A stretch of 11,468 bases of DNA. Source: Burkholderiales bacterium (GTDB lineage Bacteria; Pseudomonadota; Gammaproteobacteria; Burkholderiales; Usitatibacteraceae). Of this stretch, positions 1-9,440 are shown one piece after another. Below the pieces are notes generated by a model that saw only the letters and a list, made by a program, of their open reading frames with translations, was not told the DNA's origin and did no database searches. The position numbers were made by a program, and so were the translations under genes. The stretch's first letter is position 1. The number at the start of each line of letters is the position of its first letter. The stretch covers positions 1-11,468 of the forward strand of contig JACMOJ010000114.1 in the NCBI GenBank assembly GCA_014378085.1, written 5' to 3'.

Positions 1-398
1 CCATGCGCCGCGCCGGCAACGGCAAGCACGTTATCCACACCCATGATGGCGTCTGCGACCACGATGGTCTGGATAGCTTGGCGAAACGTAGTGCCACCTT
101 GGATACTGTCGTGGTCCCCGCCCTCGTCAGCCACCAGCTGATACGCGATCCAGATTAGCGCCACACCACCTGCCAGCAAAAAGCCGGGGATCATGAGAAG
201 CCACACCACGCCCATGGTAAAAATCGCACGAACGACCACGGCGCCGATCGCGCCCCAGAACACCGCTTTCTTTTGCAGGTGTGGCGGTAGATTTCTTGCC
301 GCGAGGCCAATCACGATGGCGTTGTCGCCCGCGAGAACTAAGTCGATGGCGATAATCGCCAACAACGCCTGTAGAAATTCCATCGACATGATTTCCAT
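1..398 (-). CDS. TerC/YjbE-family integral membrane protein, C-terminus outside window
   Basis: Only the first 132 codons are in the window; the gene runs off the left edge. The product is strongly hydrophobic with at least three membrane segments (about residues 7-35, 46-75 and 108-130). Two acidic metal-site motifs typical of TerC-like proteins lie in the membrane: LVLAGDNAIVIGLAA (about 21-35) and VVADAIMGVDNVLAV (about 112-126), both with the Asp-Asn pair of the family. TerC/YjbE/Alx proteins are inner-membrane proteins linked to Mn2+ export or metal loading of exported proteins; that role here is inferred. The start at 398 is chosen because GGAG lies 6 nt upstream inside a G-rich run on the minus strand. 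Later Met codons (4 and 6) are possible alternatives. Family members often carry a yybP-ykoY Mn riboswitch; the leader here folds but does not show that consensus. Confidence 0.85.
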   Translation of the reverse strand, partial: MEIMSMEFLQALLAIIAIDLVLAGDNAIVIGLAARNLPPHLQKKAVFWGAIGAVVVRAIFTMGVVWLLMIPGFLLAGGVALIWIAYQLVADEGGDHDSIQGGTTFRQAIQTIVVADAIMGVDNVLAVAGAAH

Positions 399-464
399 GT
401 AACTCTCCCCCCGCTTTTCGTTTGCGCCTATTTTGCCGACAATTGGGCGTCCTGTGTTTGAGAT

Positions 465-477
465 GCGTCATTGACGC
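465..477. promoter_or_regulatory. 13-bp perfect palindrome, possible operator
   Basis: GCGTCA-T-TGACGC is a perfect inverted repeat with a single central base, about 66 bp upstream of the TerC-family start and 126 bp upstream of the DUF3617 start, in the divergent spacer. It could be a dimeric regulator site or a short RNA hairpin in the leader of the minus-strand gene. No regulator can be named. Confidence 0.3.
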
Positions 478-488
478 TTGTTACCGCC

Positions 489-565
489 CTACGCGGGTTG
501 GTAGCTCCGCCAGCCAGTAGGGCTCGCTGGCCGGCCGTGTTGCCAGCACGGCGTTAGCGGCGTAG
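489..565. ncRNA. Candidate structured RNA / cruciform with three-way junction, strand uncertain
   Basis: Three perfect 6-bp stems nest without conflict. CTACGC (489-494) pairs with GCGTAG (560-565) as the closing stem. GCCAGC (509-514) pairs with GCTGGC (526-531). GCCGTG (534-539) pairs with CACGGC (547-552) around a 7-nt loop. The stems can form on either strand, so the element could be in the leader of the minus-strand TerC-family gene (about 90 nt upstream of its start) or of the plus-strand DUF3617 gene (about 40 nt upstream). It is not a recognisable tRNA, and the conserved GGGGAGUAGC and GAGACC blocks of yybP-ykoY riboswitches were not found. It may simply be a repetitive palindromic element. 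Confidence 0.35.
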
Positions 566-603
566 CATCGGTTCTTTCCCAAACGCTGACTGGAGAACGA
601 CGG

Positions 604-1053
604 ATGAAGAAAGCATATTTGATGGGCATTGCCGCTGGTCTGCTGGGCATGAATGCGTTTGCCGCCGATATGAAGGAAATGCCACCCGGGCTTTGGCAGA
701 TCACCAGCAAAATGGAGATGCCCGGGATGCCACCTGAGATGGCGGCAAAAATGGCCAATGGCATGACGGTGACGCAGTGTATTAAGCCGGGCGAGGCGAA
801 GTGGAACGAGCAGCGTACGCCCATGATGCCGCGTGGCGAAGGTAAATGTGACCCCGTCCAGCCCACAGTGGACGGCAACGTCGTTACGTGGTCCATGAAG
901 TGTGCCGATGGCACCACTGGCGACGGCAAGCTTACGCATAACGGCAAGGACGCGTACAAAATGAAAATGAACGTCAACAGTCCGCGCGGCAATATGACGA
1001 TGAATATGGAAGGCAAAAAGATTGCTGATACGTGCGAAAAGGCCACCAAGTAG
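604..1053 (+). CDS. DUF3617 family secreted protein, methionine-rich
   Basis: A 149-residue protein with a clear Sec signal peptide: KK at positions 2-3, a hydrophobic core, and likely cleavage after AFA at residue 20. The mature part begins with the DUF3617 signature (EMPPGLWQITSKMEMPGMP, about 25-43) and has four cysteines (QC, KC, KC, TC) that could form two disulfides in the periplasm. DUF3617 proteins are common in Proteobacteria and have no assigned function. About 16 of 129 mature residues are Met, many in MxM or MPxM settings, which recalls periplasmic metal or redox proteins; this is suggestive only. The start is supported by GGAG 8 nt upstream. It is transcribed divergently from the TerC-family gene and converges on pckG. 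Confidence 0.85.
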   Translation: MKKAYLMGIAAGLLGMNAFAADMKEMPPGLWQITSKMEMPGMPPEMAAKMANGMTVTQCIKPGEAKWNEQRTPMMPRGEGKCDPVQPTVDGNVVTWSMKCADGTTGDGKLTHNGKDAYKMKMNVNSPRGNMTMNMEGKKIADTCEKATK

Positions 1054-1068
1054 CGCTGAAAAGTGGTG

Positions 1069-1113
1069 CTGGTTTTCGAGCGACACGGCACGCCGCGCTA
1101 ACGGCAAAACCAG
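1069..1113. repeat. Inverted repeat in convergent spacer (possible bidirectional terminator)
   Basis: CTGGTTTT (1069-1076) and AAAACCAG (1106-1113) are perfect 8-bp inverted arms. Next to the right arm, GCCG (1092-1095) and CGGC (1102-1105) can form a further 4-bp helix. It sits between the convergent ends of the DUF3617 gene and pckG, where a terminator is expected, but no T-run follows the stem on either strand, so it is not a classic intrinsic terminator. A smaller hairpin (ACCCAA/TTGGGT with a CCAA loop) lies at 1152-1167. Confidence 0.3.
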
Positions 1114-1173
1114 TATCAAACGCTGAATGGAAAATAGCCTGGCGATCGACCACCCAACCAATTGGGTTGCCCG

Positions 1174-3054
1174 CTACAGCGCGTTGGGGGTGTTGTGAAG
1201 CGCGTTGGGCACGTTGTAAAGCGCGGTATTAAGCGCGGTGTAACGGCCTCGCATTGCTTCCGGCAGGTTGTCCGATAGTTTCGTCAGCAATTCGTCATGT
1301 AGCTTCAGCTCTTGCTGCCATTCGGATTCAATGACGGTCGTGATGGCCCGATACTTTTGCTCGTCAAACGCAAGACCGCTCCAGTCAAAATCGCGGTAGC
1401 GCGGTATCGCACCCAGCGCCGTTTGTTCCGCCTCGGCTGAGCCTTCAACACGACCGATGATCCATGCCAGCACGCGCATGTTTTCGCCGAAGCCGGGCCA
1501 GACAAATTTTCCACCCTTCTCCCCAACGCCATCTTTGCGAAACCAATTCACACAATAGAGCTTCGGCGCAGAAGATGCCTGGCTGCCGATATTGATCCAG
1601 TGCGCAAAGTAGTCAGACATGTTGTAGCCACAAAACGCCAACATCGCAAACGGATCGCGACGCACAACGCCAACTTCTCCGACAATGGCTGCGGTAGTTT
1701 CTGAGCCTAACGTTGCGGCCATGTAGACGCCGTCATTCCAGCTATTCGCCTCAGCTACGAGTGGAACCGTAGTGGAGCGTCGGCCACCGAATATCATTGC
1801 GGAGATGGGAACGCCATTCGGGTTATTCCATTCAGCGTCGAGCGAAGGGCAGGATGTCGCGGCGACGGTGAAGCGAGCGTTGGCGTGTGCCGCAGGCCCC
1901 CCACAACCGGGAGTCCATGCGTCGCCCTGCCAATCGGTCAGGTTCGCCGGTGGGGTCTTGGTCATACCCTCCCACCACACATCGCCTTCCGGTGTTAGCG
2001 CAACGTTGGTAAAAATAACGTTCGCCTTTAGCGATTCCATGCAGTTGGGATTCGTTTCATAAGATGTACCCGGTGCCACACCAAAAAATCCTGCCTCTGG
2101 GTTGATCGCGTACATTTTGCCGTCTGCGCCGGGTTTGATCCACGCGATGTCGTCCCCCACCGTTGTGACTTCCCATCCCGCCGCCTTAAACGGTGCGGGT
2201 GGAATCATCATTGCGAAATTCGTCTTGCCGCAAGCCGATGGAAATGCCGCCGTTACGTAGTGTTTTTTGCCAGCGGGGGTTTTAACCCCGAGGATCAACA
2301 TATGCTCGGCAAGCCACCCCTGTTGTTTGCCCATCACCGAGGCGATACGCAATGCAAAACATTTTTTGCCAAGCAGTGCGTTGCCGCCATAGCCGGAACC
2401 GTACGACCAAATCTCGCGCGTCTCGGGGAAATGCACGATGTATTTGTGCGCTTTGTTCGACGGCCACGCGACGTCGGTTTGTCCTGCTGTGAGTGGCGCG
2501 CCGACCGAATGAAGGCACGGCACAAATTCACCGTCGTGGCCAAGTACGTCGAGCACCTTTTTGCCCATGCGCGTCATGAGCTTCATGTTTACGACGACAT
2601 AGGCGGAATCGGAAATTTCGATGCCAATGTGGGAAATATGCGAGCCAAGCGGTCCCATGCTAAAGGGCACAACGTACATGGTGCGCCCACGCATCGAACC
2701 GGCGAACAGTCCATTCAAAGTGGAACGCATCTTCGCTGGGGGCATCCAATTATTGGTCGGCCCCGCGTCAACTTGCTGTTCAGAGCAAATGAAGGTCCGG
2801 TCTTCCACCCGCGCGACGTCACTCGGGTCGGATAGCGCGAGGTAGGAGTTGGGGCGCAGTTTCTCGTTGAGCTTGCGAAACGTGCCGGCAGCGACTAACT
2901 CGCTGCATAGGTGGTTGTATTCTTCGTCGGAGCCGTCACACCAATAGATGCGGTCGGGCTGCGTGAGTGCCGCCACCTCGTCCACCCACGCCAGTAGTTT
3001 CTTATGTTTTGTTGGGGCGTCATTAATCAGTACGGGCTTCGCTTGGGCATGCAT
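1174..3054 (-). CDS. pckG: Phosphoenolpyruvate carboxykinase (GTP)
   Basis: Converts oxaloacetate plus GTP to PEP, CO2 and GDP, the entry step of gluconeogenesis; cytosolic. At 626 residues it is slightly longer than the usual 590-620. The GTP-type signature is complete: [19 protein letters not shown] (117-135), the P-loop with reactive Cys FPSACGKTN (271-279, Cys275), and kinase-2 GDDIAWIK (300-307). Metal ligands by alignment to the animal enzyme are Lys231, His251 and Asp302; there is a 4-residue insertion between P-loop and kinase-2 relative to that enzyme. The lid region [11 protein letters not shown] lies near 534-544. The start is preceded by GGAG 8 nt upstream. The last 20 or so residues are an unusual low-complexity tail built from a heptapeptide repeat ending in NAL. 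It lies downstream of the mtnA-aldolase pair on the same strand, separated by 189 bp with its own promoter candidate. Confidence 0.97.
   Translation of the reverse strand: MHAQAKPVLINDAPTKHKKLLAWVDEVAALTQPDRIYWCDGSDEEYNHLCSELVAAGTFRKLNEKLRPNSYLALSDPSDVARVEDRTFICSEQQVDAGPTNNWMPPAKMRSTLNGLFAGSMRGRTMYVVPFSMGPLGSHISHIGIEISDSAYVVVNMKLMTRMGKKVLDVLGHDGEFVPCLHSVGAPLTAGQTDVAWPSNKAHKYIVHFPETREIWSYGSGYGGNALLGKKCFALRIASVMGKQQGWLAEHMLILGVKTPAGKKHYVTAAFPSACGKTNFAMMIPPAPFKAAGWEVTTVGDDIAWIKPGADGKMYAINPEAGFFGVAPGTSYETNPNCMESLKANVIFTNVALTPEGDVWWEGMTKTPPANLTDWQGDAWTPGCGGPAAHANARFTVAATSCPSLDAEWNNPNGVPISAMIFGGRRSTTVPLVAEANSWNDGVYMAATLGSETTAAIVGEVGVVRRDPFAMLAFCGYNMSDYFAHWINIGSQASSAPKLYCVNWFRKDGVGEKGGKFVWPGFGENMRVLAWIIGRVEGSAEAEQTALGAIPRYRDFDWSGLAFDEQKYRAITTVIESEWQQELKLHDELLTKLSDNLPEAMRGRYTALNTALYNVPNALHNTPNAL
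1180..1221 (-). repeat. 21-bp tandem duplication encoding the PEPCK C-terminal tail
   Basis: Two adjacent 21-bp units (1201-1221 then 1180-1200 in reading order) match at 17 of 21 positions. They encode LYNVPNA and LHNTPNA, and the last codon before the stop restarts the unit with Leu. A partial unit, LNTA, precedes them. The unit length is a multiple of three, so the duplication extends the protein in frame. Confidence 0.7.
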
Positions 3055-3115
3055 GTACGGCTCTCCGGAGGGCGGTCAATGTCATTGCATCGACACATAT
3101 ATCTGCTGGCCCAAA

Positions 3116-3124
3116 ATTATCCCA
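3116..3124 (-). promoter_or_regulatory. Candidate extended -10 promoter element for pckG
   Basis: On the minus strand TGG-GATAAT fits an extended -10 (TGn followed by a 5-of-6 match to TATAAT), about 60 bp upstream of the pckG start. No good -35 hexamer is seen at 16-18 bp, which is tolerated for extended -10 promoters. An odd 15-bp palindrome lies just upstream. Confidence 0.35.
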
Positions 3125-3141
3125 TACCGGATGTGTTGTTG

Positions 3142-3156
3142 CACCCGCGGCGGGTG
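3142..3156. promoter_or_regulatory. 15-bp palindrome upstream of pckG, possible operator
   Basis: CACCCGC-G-GCGGGTG is a perfect inverted repeat with one central base. On the minus strand it lies about 20-35 bp upstream of the candidate -10 for pckG, overlapping the -35 zone, a position where a dimeric regulator could act. It could equally be a short hairpin downstream of the aldolase gene; no T-run follows. Confidence 0.3.
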
Positions 3157-3243
3157 ATCTGCGTTTTAGCCCCTGCGACAAAAACTGATGGTTTTGTGCG
3201 ACGTTCAGCCGCCAAACGATTGATCACATTCAATTTTTGGATG

Positions 3244-3933
3244 TCACGCACTCGCGGGCTGCTGGCCGTATGTTTTGAATTTCTCAATGACTCTGGCCAT
3301 TTCCTCGTCGCTCAAATGTGGCGGTTCACCGAGTTGTAACGCATGCCAATACATTTTCGCCAACACCTCGACTTCCACCGCCAGCGCGAGCGCTTTTTTG
3401 AGGTTTGCGCCGCAAGCGATAGCACCGTGCTGCGCAAGTAAACAAGCAAACCTTCCTTCAAGTGCCGCCACCGCTGCGGTTGATAGCGCGGCGGTGCCGA
3501 ATGTTGCGTAGACCGAACACCGAATGTTCCGTCCGCCCGCAATTGCAATCATGTAATGAAACGGCGGAATGTCGCGATGATGGCTTGCCACGGTGGTGGC
3601 AAAGATGGAATGCGTGTGCACGATGCTGTGAATCTCCGGACGCGCGGCGTAAATATCGCGGTGAAATTGCCATTCAGACGACGGCAAAACTTCGCCTACG
3701 TGTATGCCGTCCATGTTCATGAACACGATTTGCTCTGGCTGCAACAACTCGTAGTCAATACCCGTTGGCGTGATGAGAAAACCATCGATACCATCACGTG
3801 AATCCACGACGCGGGCGCTAACGTTGCCGGATTTGCCGTGATTGATACCCGCTGCATTCATCCGCAACGAAGTATCGACCACCTCACGGCGCAGCGGTAG
3901 ATGCGCAATATTGTTTAGGGTTAGAAATGTCAT
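3244..3933 (-). CDS. Class II aldolase, FucA/Ald2-type (probable 5-methylthioribulose-1-phosphate aldolase)
   Basis: A 229-residue class II aldolase/adducin-family enzyme, closely resembling E. coli L-fuculose-1-phosphate aldolase along its length. Expected active-site residues are visible: Glu87 in PSSEWQFH, zinc ligands His106 and His108 in VHTHS and His169 in AQHG, Tyr127 in FHYM, and the C-terminal Tyr222 in EKFKTYG. The phosphate-site pattern GKSGNVSAR is at 33-41 and ITPTG at 54-58. It cleaves a 1-phosphoketose to DHAP and an aldehyde. Because it overlaps mtnA by 4 bp (ATGA) and no fucose genes are present, the likely substrate is 5-methylthioribulose-1-phosphate and/or 5-deoxyribulose-1-phosphate, the DHAP-shunt reaction known from Rhodospirillum rubrum and some E. 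coli; this is inference. A GGAG 8 nt before the start lies inside the end of mtnA. MtnB dehydratase belongs to the same superfamily but is less like this sequence. Confidence 0.88.
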   Translation of the reverse strand: MTFLTLNNIAHLPLRREVVDTSLRMNAAGINHGKSGNVSARVVDSRDGIDGFLITPTGIDYELLQPEQIVFMNMDGIHVGEVLPSSEWQFHRDIYAARPEIHSIVHTHSIFATTVASHHRDIPPFHYMIAIAGGRNIRCSVYATFGTAALSTAAVAALEGRFACLLAQHGAIACGANLKKALALAVEVEVLAKMYWHALQLGEPPHLSDEEMARVIEKFKTYGQQPASA

Positions 3934-5015
3934 TTAGATGTCTCCGTGGCAACACCGCTGACGAGATCGTTTGGCGCAAAAATGCCTCGTTCGGTGATCA
4001 GCCCCGTCACCAGTCGGGACGGGGTTACATCAAAACCCGGATTACTAATCGCGGTTCCCTCGCGCAGCAGTCGCACATCGGTCACGTAACCATGGCGGTC
4101 CCAACCACGCAGCATGCTTACCTCACTCGTGTCGCGCTCCTCGATTTCGATTTCCGGCACGCCGTCTTCAATGGCCATATCGATGCTCGAAATCGGCGCG
4201 GCGGCGTAAAAAGGAATGCCGTTGTCGCGAGCGGCAAGCGCCTTGAGGTAGGTGCCGATTTTGTTGGCTACATCCCCGCGTCTTGAAACACGATCCACGC
4301 CCACAATGACCATGTCGACCTTTTCGTGTTGCATCAAGTGCCCCCCCGCGTTGTCGACAATGTAGGTATGGCTTACGCCGGCATTAGCCAGCTCCCACTG
4401 CGTGATGAGCCCTTGATTTCGCGGCCGAGTTTCTTCCACCCAGACGTGAACGGGCAGGCCCTCCTTGTGTGCCAAATAAATTGGTGCCGTTGCGGTGCCC
4501 CATTCGGTACAGGCCATTCGTCCGGCGTTGCAGTGGGTCAGGATATTGACGACACGTCCGGTTCTTTTGTGAATTTCGCAGATCACCGCGAGGCCGTGTT
4601 CGCCAATCATGCGATTATTTTTTTCGTCTTCGGCAGCGATGTGATCCGCCTCTTGCCAAGCGGCGTCGGCGCGTTCGGCCGGGTCCGTCGAGGCGAGTAA
4701 TTGCTGCATTCGATCAAGCGCCCAAGCGAGATTCACCGCCGTCGGGCGGGTTGCCGCCAATGCGCTTTTCGCGATCAAAAGCGATTCGTCCGTTGCGTCG
4801 TACAGCATCGCAAGCGCAATACCGTAGGCGGCGGTGACGCCGATTAAAGGTGCGCCACGAACCCGCATGGTGCGAATAGCCTCCGCACAGTCTTGCCAAG
4901 TCAGGAGCACGCGCTGTTCAACCACAAACGGGAGCTGAGTCTGGTCGACAATGACCACGCGCTGCGCAGTTCGGTCGGCCACAAGGCTACTGATCGGTTT
5001 TTCGGTGAATTTCAT
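3930..5015 (-). CDS. mtnA: S-methyl-5-thioribose-1-phosphate isomerase
   Basis: Isomerises 5-methylthioribose-1-phosphate to the ribulose-1-phosphate in methylthioadenosine salvage; related enzymes also accept 5-deoxyribose-1-phosphate. The 361-residue product has the family landmarks: RGAPLIGV (53-60), THCNAG with catalytic Cys162 (160-165), EETRPRNQG (194-202), and GVDRV with catalytic Asp241 followed by GDVANKIGTY (247-256). The stretch after the Cys (WGTATAPIYLAHKEG) is, from memory, the proteobacterial variant rather than the Bacillus one. The frame stays open upstream to 5135, but the Met at 5015 is chosen because family homology begins at MKFTEKPI and the extra 40 residues merely translate an 8-bp repeat array. 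No Shine-Dalgarno is visible before 5015, which is odd. The next gene starts within its stop (ATGA), so the two are translationally coupled. Confidence 0.93.
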   Translation of the reverse strand: MKFTEKPISSLVADRTAQRVVIVDQTQLPFVVEQRVLLTWQDCAEAIRTMRVRGAPLIGVTAAYGIALAMLYDATDESLLIAKSALAATRPTAVNLAWALDRMQQLLASTDPAERADAAWQEADHIAAEDEKNNRMIGEHGLAVICEIHKRTGRVVNILTHCNAGRMACTEWGTATAPIYLAHKEGLPVHVWVEETRPRNQGLITQWELANAGVSHTYIVDNAGGHLMQHEKVDMVIVGVDRVSRRGDVANKIGTYLKALAARDNGIPFYAAAPISSIDMAIEDGVPEIEIEERDTSEVSMLRGWDRHGYVTDVRLLREGTAISNPGFDVTPSRLVTGLITERGIFAPNDLVSGVATETSK

Positions 5016-5220
5016 GTTTGGCGAACGAATGAATAAGTGGAGAGGTGGAAAGGTGAACGGTTGAATAGGCGGGAGGCGAGTAGGTAAACAGGTGAATAGG
5101 TGACGAGAAAAAGTGTGGGCGATTGGGGCGTCCACTCTCAGCCCTCAATCTCGGTCGGCCACCAACAGCCACCATTAGCCAAAGTCGGACAGCGTCGATT
5201 ACAGGTTTGCAGCTGTTCAC
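4987..5220 (-). other. Possible leader ORF overlapping the mtnA start
   Basis: A GTG-started frame of 77 codons follows AAAGGAG (minus strand, 5238-5232) by 11 nt. It runs through the octamer array and ends 29 nt inside mtnA in a different frame. No similarity is recognised and the composition of its second half is dictated by the repeat (HLFTYSPP, HLSTSP), so it is probably not a conserved protein. It could nevertheless carry ribosomes to the mtnA start, which lacks its own binding site. Confidence 0.2.
5032..5102 (+). repeat. Degenerate 8-bp tandem repeat array, consensus AAYAGGTG
   Basis: Nine consecutive units read AATAAGTG, GAGAGGTG, GAAAGGTG, AACGGTTG, AATAGGCG, GGAGGCG (one base short), AGTAGGTA, AACAGGTG, AATAGGTG. 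In the sense of mtnA this is a pyrimidine-rich TTCACCT array ending about 16 nt before the mtnA start. The same unit family recurs at 5215-5235 (inverted) and on both sides of the eno-ftsB spacer. Confidence 0.75.
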
Positions 5221-5235
5221 CCGTTCACCTGCTCC
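5215..5235 (-). repeat. Short inverted counterpart of the octamer array
   Basis: On the plus strand this reads GTTCACCC GTTCACCT GCTCC, two clear octamer units in the opposite orientation to the array at 5032-5102, from which it is separated by about 112 bp. In the mtnA transcript this arm reads GGTGAAC and comes first. Confidence 0.6.
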
Positions 5236-5302
5236 TTTGATCCCTTACTCAGCTAGCTGCATTTTGCGCTAACAGCCGACTTTGCAGCGAAGGGCGGCCT
5301 GA

Positions 5303-7039
<1,737 letters not shown>

Positions 7040-7073
7040 TTGAGGCTACCGCGCGAGACTCGCGACATTGCGC

Positions 7074-7161
7074 TGTCATCCCGAGCGCAGAGAGACATCA
7101 TGCTTGTGGTCAGTAAATAATTTATTCGGATGAGATTCGTCGCAAGCTCCTCGAAATGACA
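7074..7161. repeat. TGTCATTCC-type palindromic intergenic element, degenerate copy
   Basis: Begins TGTCATCCCGAGCGCAG and ends CTCGAAATGACA, so the outer arms pair as an imperfect inverted repeat. An internal GATGAGATTC block matches the one in the copy at 8034-8131. It fills most of the pyrG-kdsA spacer and ends 19 nt before the kdsA start, just outside the GGAAGA ribosome-binding site. Elements with this core are widespread dispersed repeats in bacterial genomes. Confidence 0.7.
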
Positions 7162-7180
7162 AGTTAGGAAGAATCGCTGA

Positions 7181-8023
7181 ATGAAAAAATTATGTGGATT
7201 CGATGTTGGCTTAGACAAACCGTTCTTTTTGATCGCCGGGCCGTGTGTTGTCGAGTCTGAGCAACTGCAGATGGATGTCGCTGGCCAGCTCAAAGAAATG
7301 ACAGCAGCGCTCGACATTCCATTCATCTTCAAGTCGAGCTACGACAAAGCCAACCGCTCCTCTGGCAAGTCGTTCCGTGGTCCGGGCATGGATGAGGGCT
7401 TGCGGGTTTTAGCGGAAGTCAAAAAACAGCTTGGCGTGCCGGTGCTCACCGACGTCCACACCGAGTCCGAAATTGCCACGGTTGCCGGCGTGGTGGATGA
7501 GCTGCAAACGCCGGCATTTCTCTGCCGCCAAACCGATTTCATTCACGCGGTCGCTCGTGCGGGCAAACCGGTGAATATCAAAAAAGGCCAATTCTTAGCG
7601 CCCGCGGACATGAAAAACGTCGTGGATAAAGCGCGCGACGCGAGTGGCACTGACAACATCATGGTGTGTGAGCGCGGCGCTTCGTTTGGCTATAACAACC
7701 TCGTCTCTGATATGCGCTCGCTGGCCATCATGCGCAACACGGGTTGCCCGGTGGTGTTTGACGCGACGCACTCGGTGCAGTTGCCGGGCGGGCAGGGTTC
7801 GACCTCAGGCGGGCAACGCGAGTTTGTGCCGGTGTTGGCACGCGCCGCGATTGCAGCAGGAGTCTCCGGCATGTTTATGGAAACACATCCCGATCCTTCG
7901 AAGGCCTTGTCGGATGGCCCAAATGCGTGGCCGCTGCCGATGATGAAAGAAATGCTTTACGTACTGAAAGAAATTGACGCGCTGGTGAAACAGCGCGGAT
8001 TTGCAGAGTCTGCACTGATGTAA
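7181..8023 (+). CDS. kdsA: 3-deoxy-8-phosphooctulonate synthase (KDO-8-phosphate synthase)
   Basis: Condenses PEP with arabinose-5-phosphate to KDO-8-phosphate for lipopolysaccharide; cytosolic TIM-barrel enzyme of 280 residues, the usual length. Visible motifs are [12 protein letters not shown] (15-26), [12 protein letters not shown] (50-61), [11 protein letters not shown] (about 130-140), [11 protein letters not shown] and GGQREF. Position 22 is Cys in GPC where the E. coli enzyme has Asn, and the other metal ligands are present (His in DATHSVQ, Glu in METHPDP, Asp in LSDGPN). This is therefore the class II, metal-dependent type. The start is supported by GGAAGA 8 nt upstream. It follows pyrG after 141 bp, most of which is a palindromic repeat element. 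Its presence implies an LPS-bearing Gram-negative host. Confidence 0.97.
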   Translation: MKKLCGFDVGLDKPFFLIAGPCVVESEQLQMDVAGQLKEMTAALDIPFIFKSSYDKANRSSGKSFRGPGMDEGLRVLAEVKKQLGVPVLTDVHTESEIATVAGVVDELQTPAFLCRQTDFIHAVARAGKPVNIKKGQFLAPADMKNVVDKARDASGTDNIMVCERGASFGYNNLVSDMRSLAIMRNTGCPVVFDATHSVQLPGGQGSTSGGQREFVPVLARAAIAAGVSGMFMETHPDPSKALSDGPNAWPLPMMKEMLYVLKEIDALVKQRGFAESALM

Positions 8024-8033
8024 AAAAACAGGA

Positions 8034-8131
8034 TGTCATTCCGAGTTAGGTGCAACGAAGACGAGGAATCTCATCCGGTAAACGTGTCGAAACGTAACGA
8101 GATGAGATTCCTCACTGCGTTTGGAATGACA
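8034..8131. repeat. TGTCATTCC-type palindromic intergenic element, well-preserved copy
   Basis: The left arm begins TGTCATTCCGAG and continues to GAGGAATCTCATC; the right arm is its inverted counterpart (GATGAGATTCCTC to GGAATGACA). The copy is 98 bp with arms of about 30-40 bp. It lies entirely in the kdsA-eno spacer, starts 10 bp after the kdsA stop and ends 21 nt before the eno ATG. In mRNA it would form a long hairpin directly ahead of the eno ribosome-binding site. Confidence 0.85.
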
Positions 8132-8137
8132 AATTGA

Positions 8138-9436
<1,299 letters not shown>

Positions 9437-9440
9437 TAGC

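Noticed and set aside
481..600. yybP-ykoY manganese riboswitch or a tRNA
   Set aside because: The conserved riboswitch blocks (GGGGAGUAGC, GAGACC) are not visible on either strand. A GGTTGGTAGCTC stretch resembles a tRNA D-arm, but no acceptor stem or T-loop fits.
2260..2835. Long plus-strand open frame opposite pckG
   Set aside because: Antisense shadow of the strongly conserved PEPCK sequence; no recognisable motif and no binding site.
3178..3198. Hairpin ACAAAAAC/GTTTTGT as a terminator for the aldolase gene
   Set aside because: A/T-rich imperfect stem without a GC core or following T-run on the minus strand.
5016..5135. A 40-residue N-terminal extension of MtnA starting at 5135
   Set aside because: It is only a translation of the octamer repeat array; family homology starts at the Met encoded at 5015.
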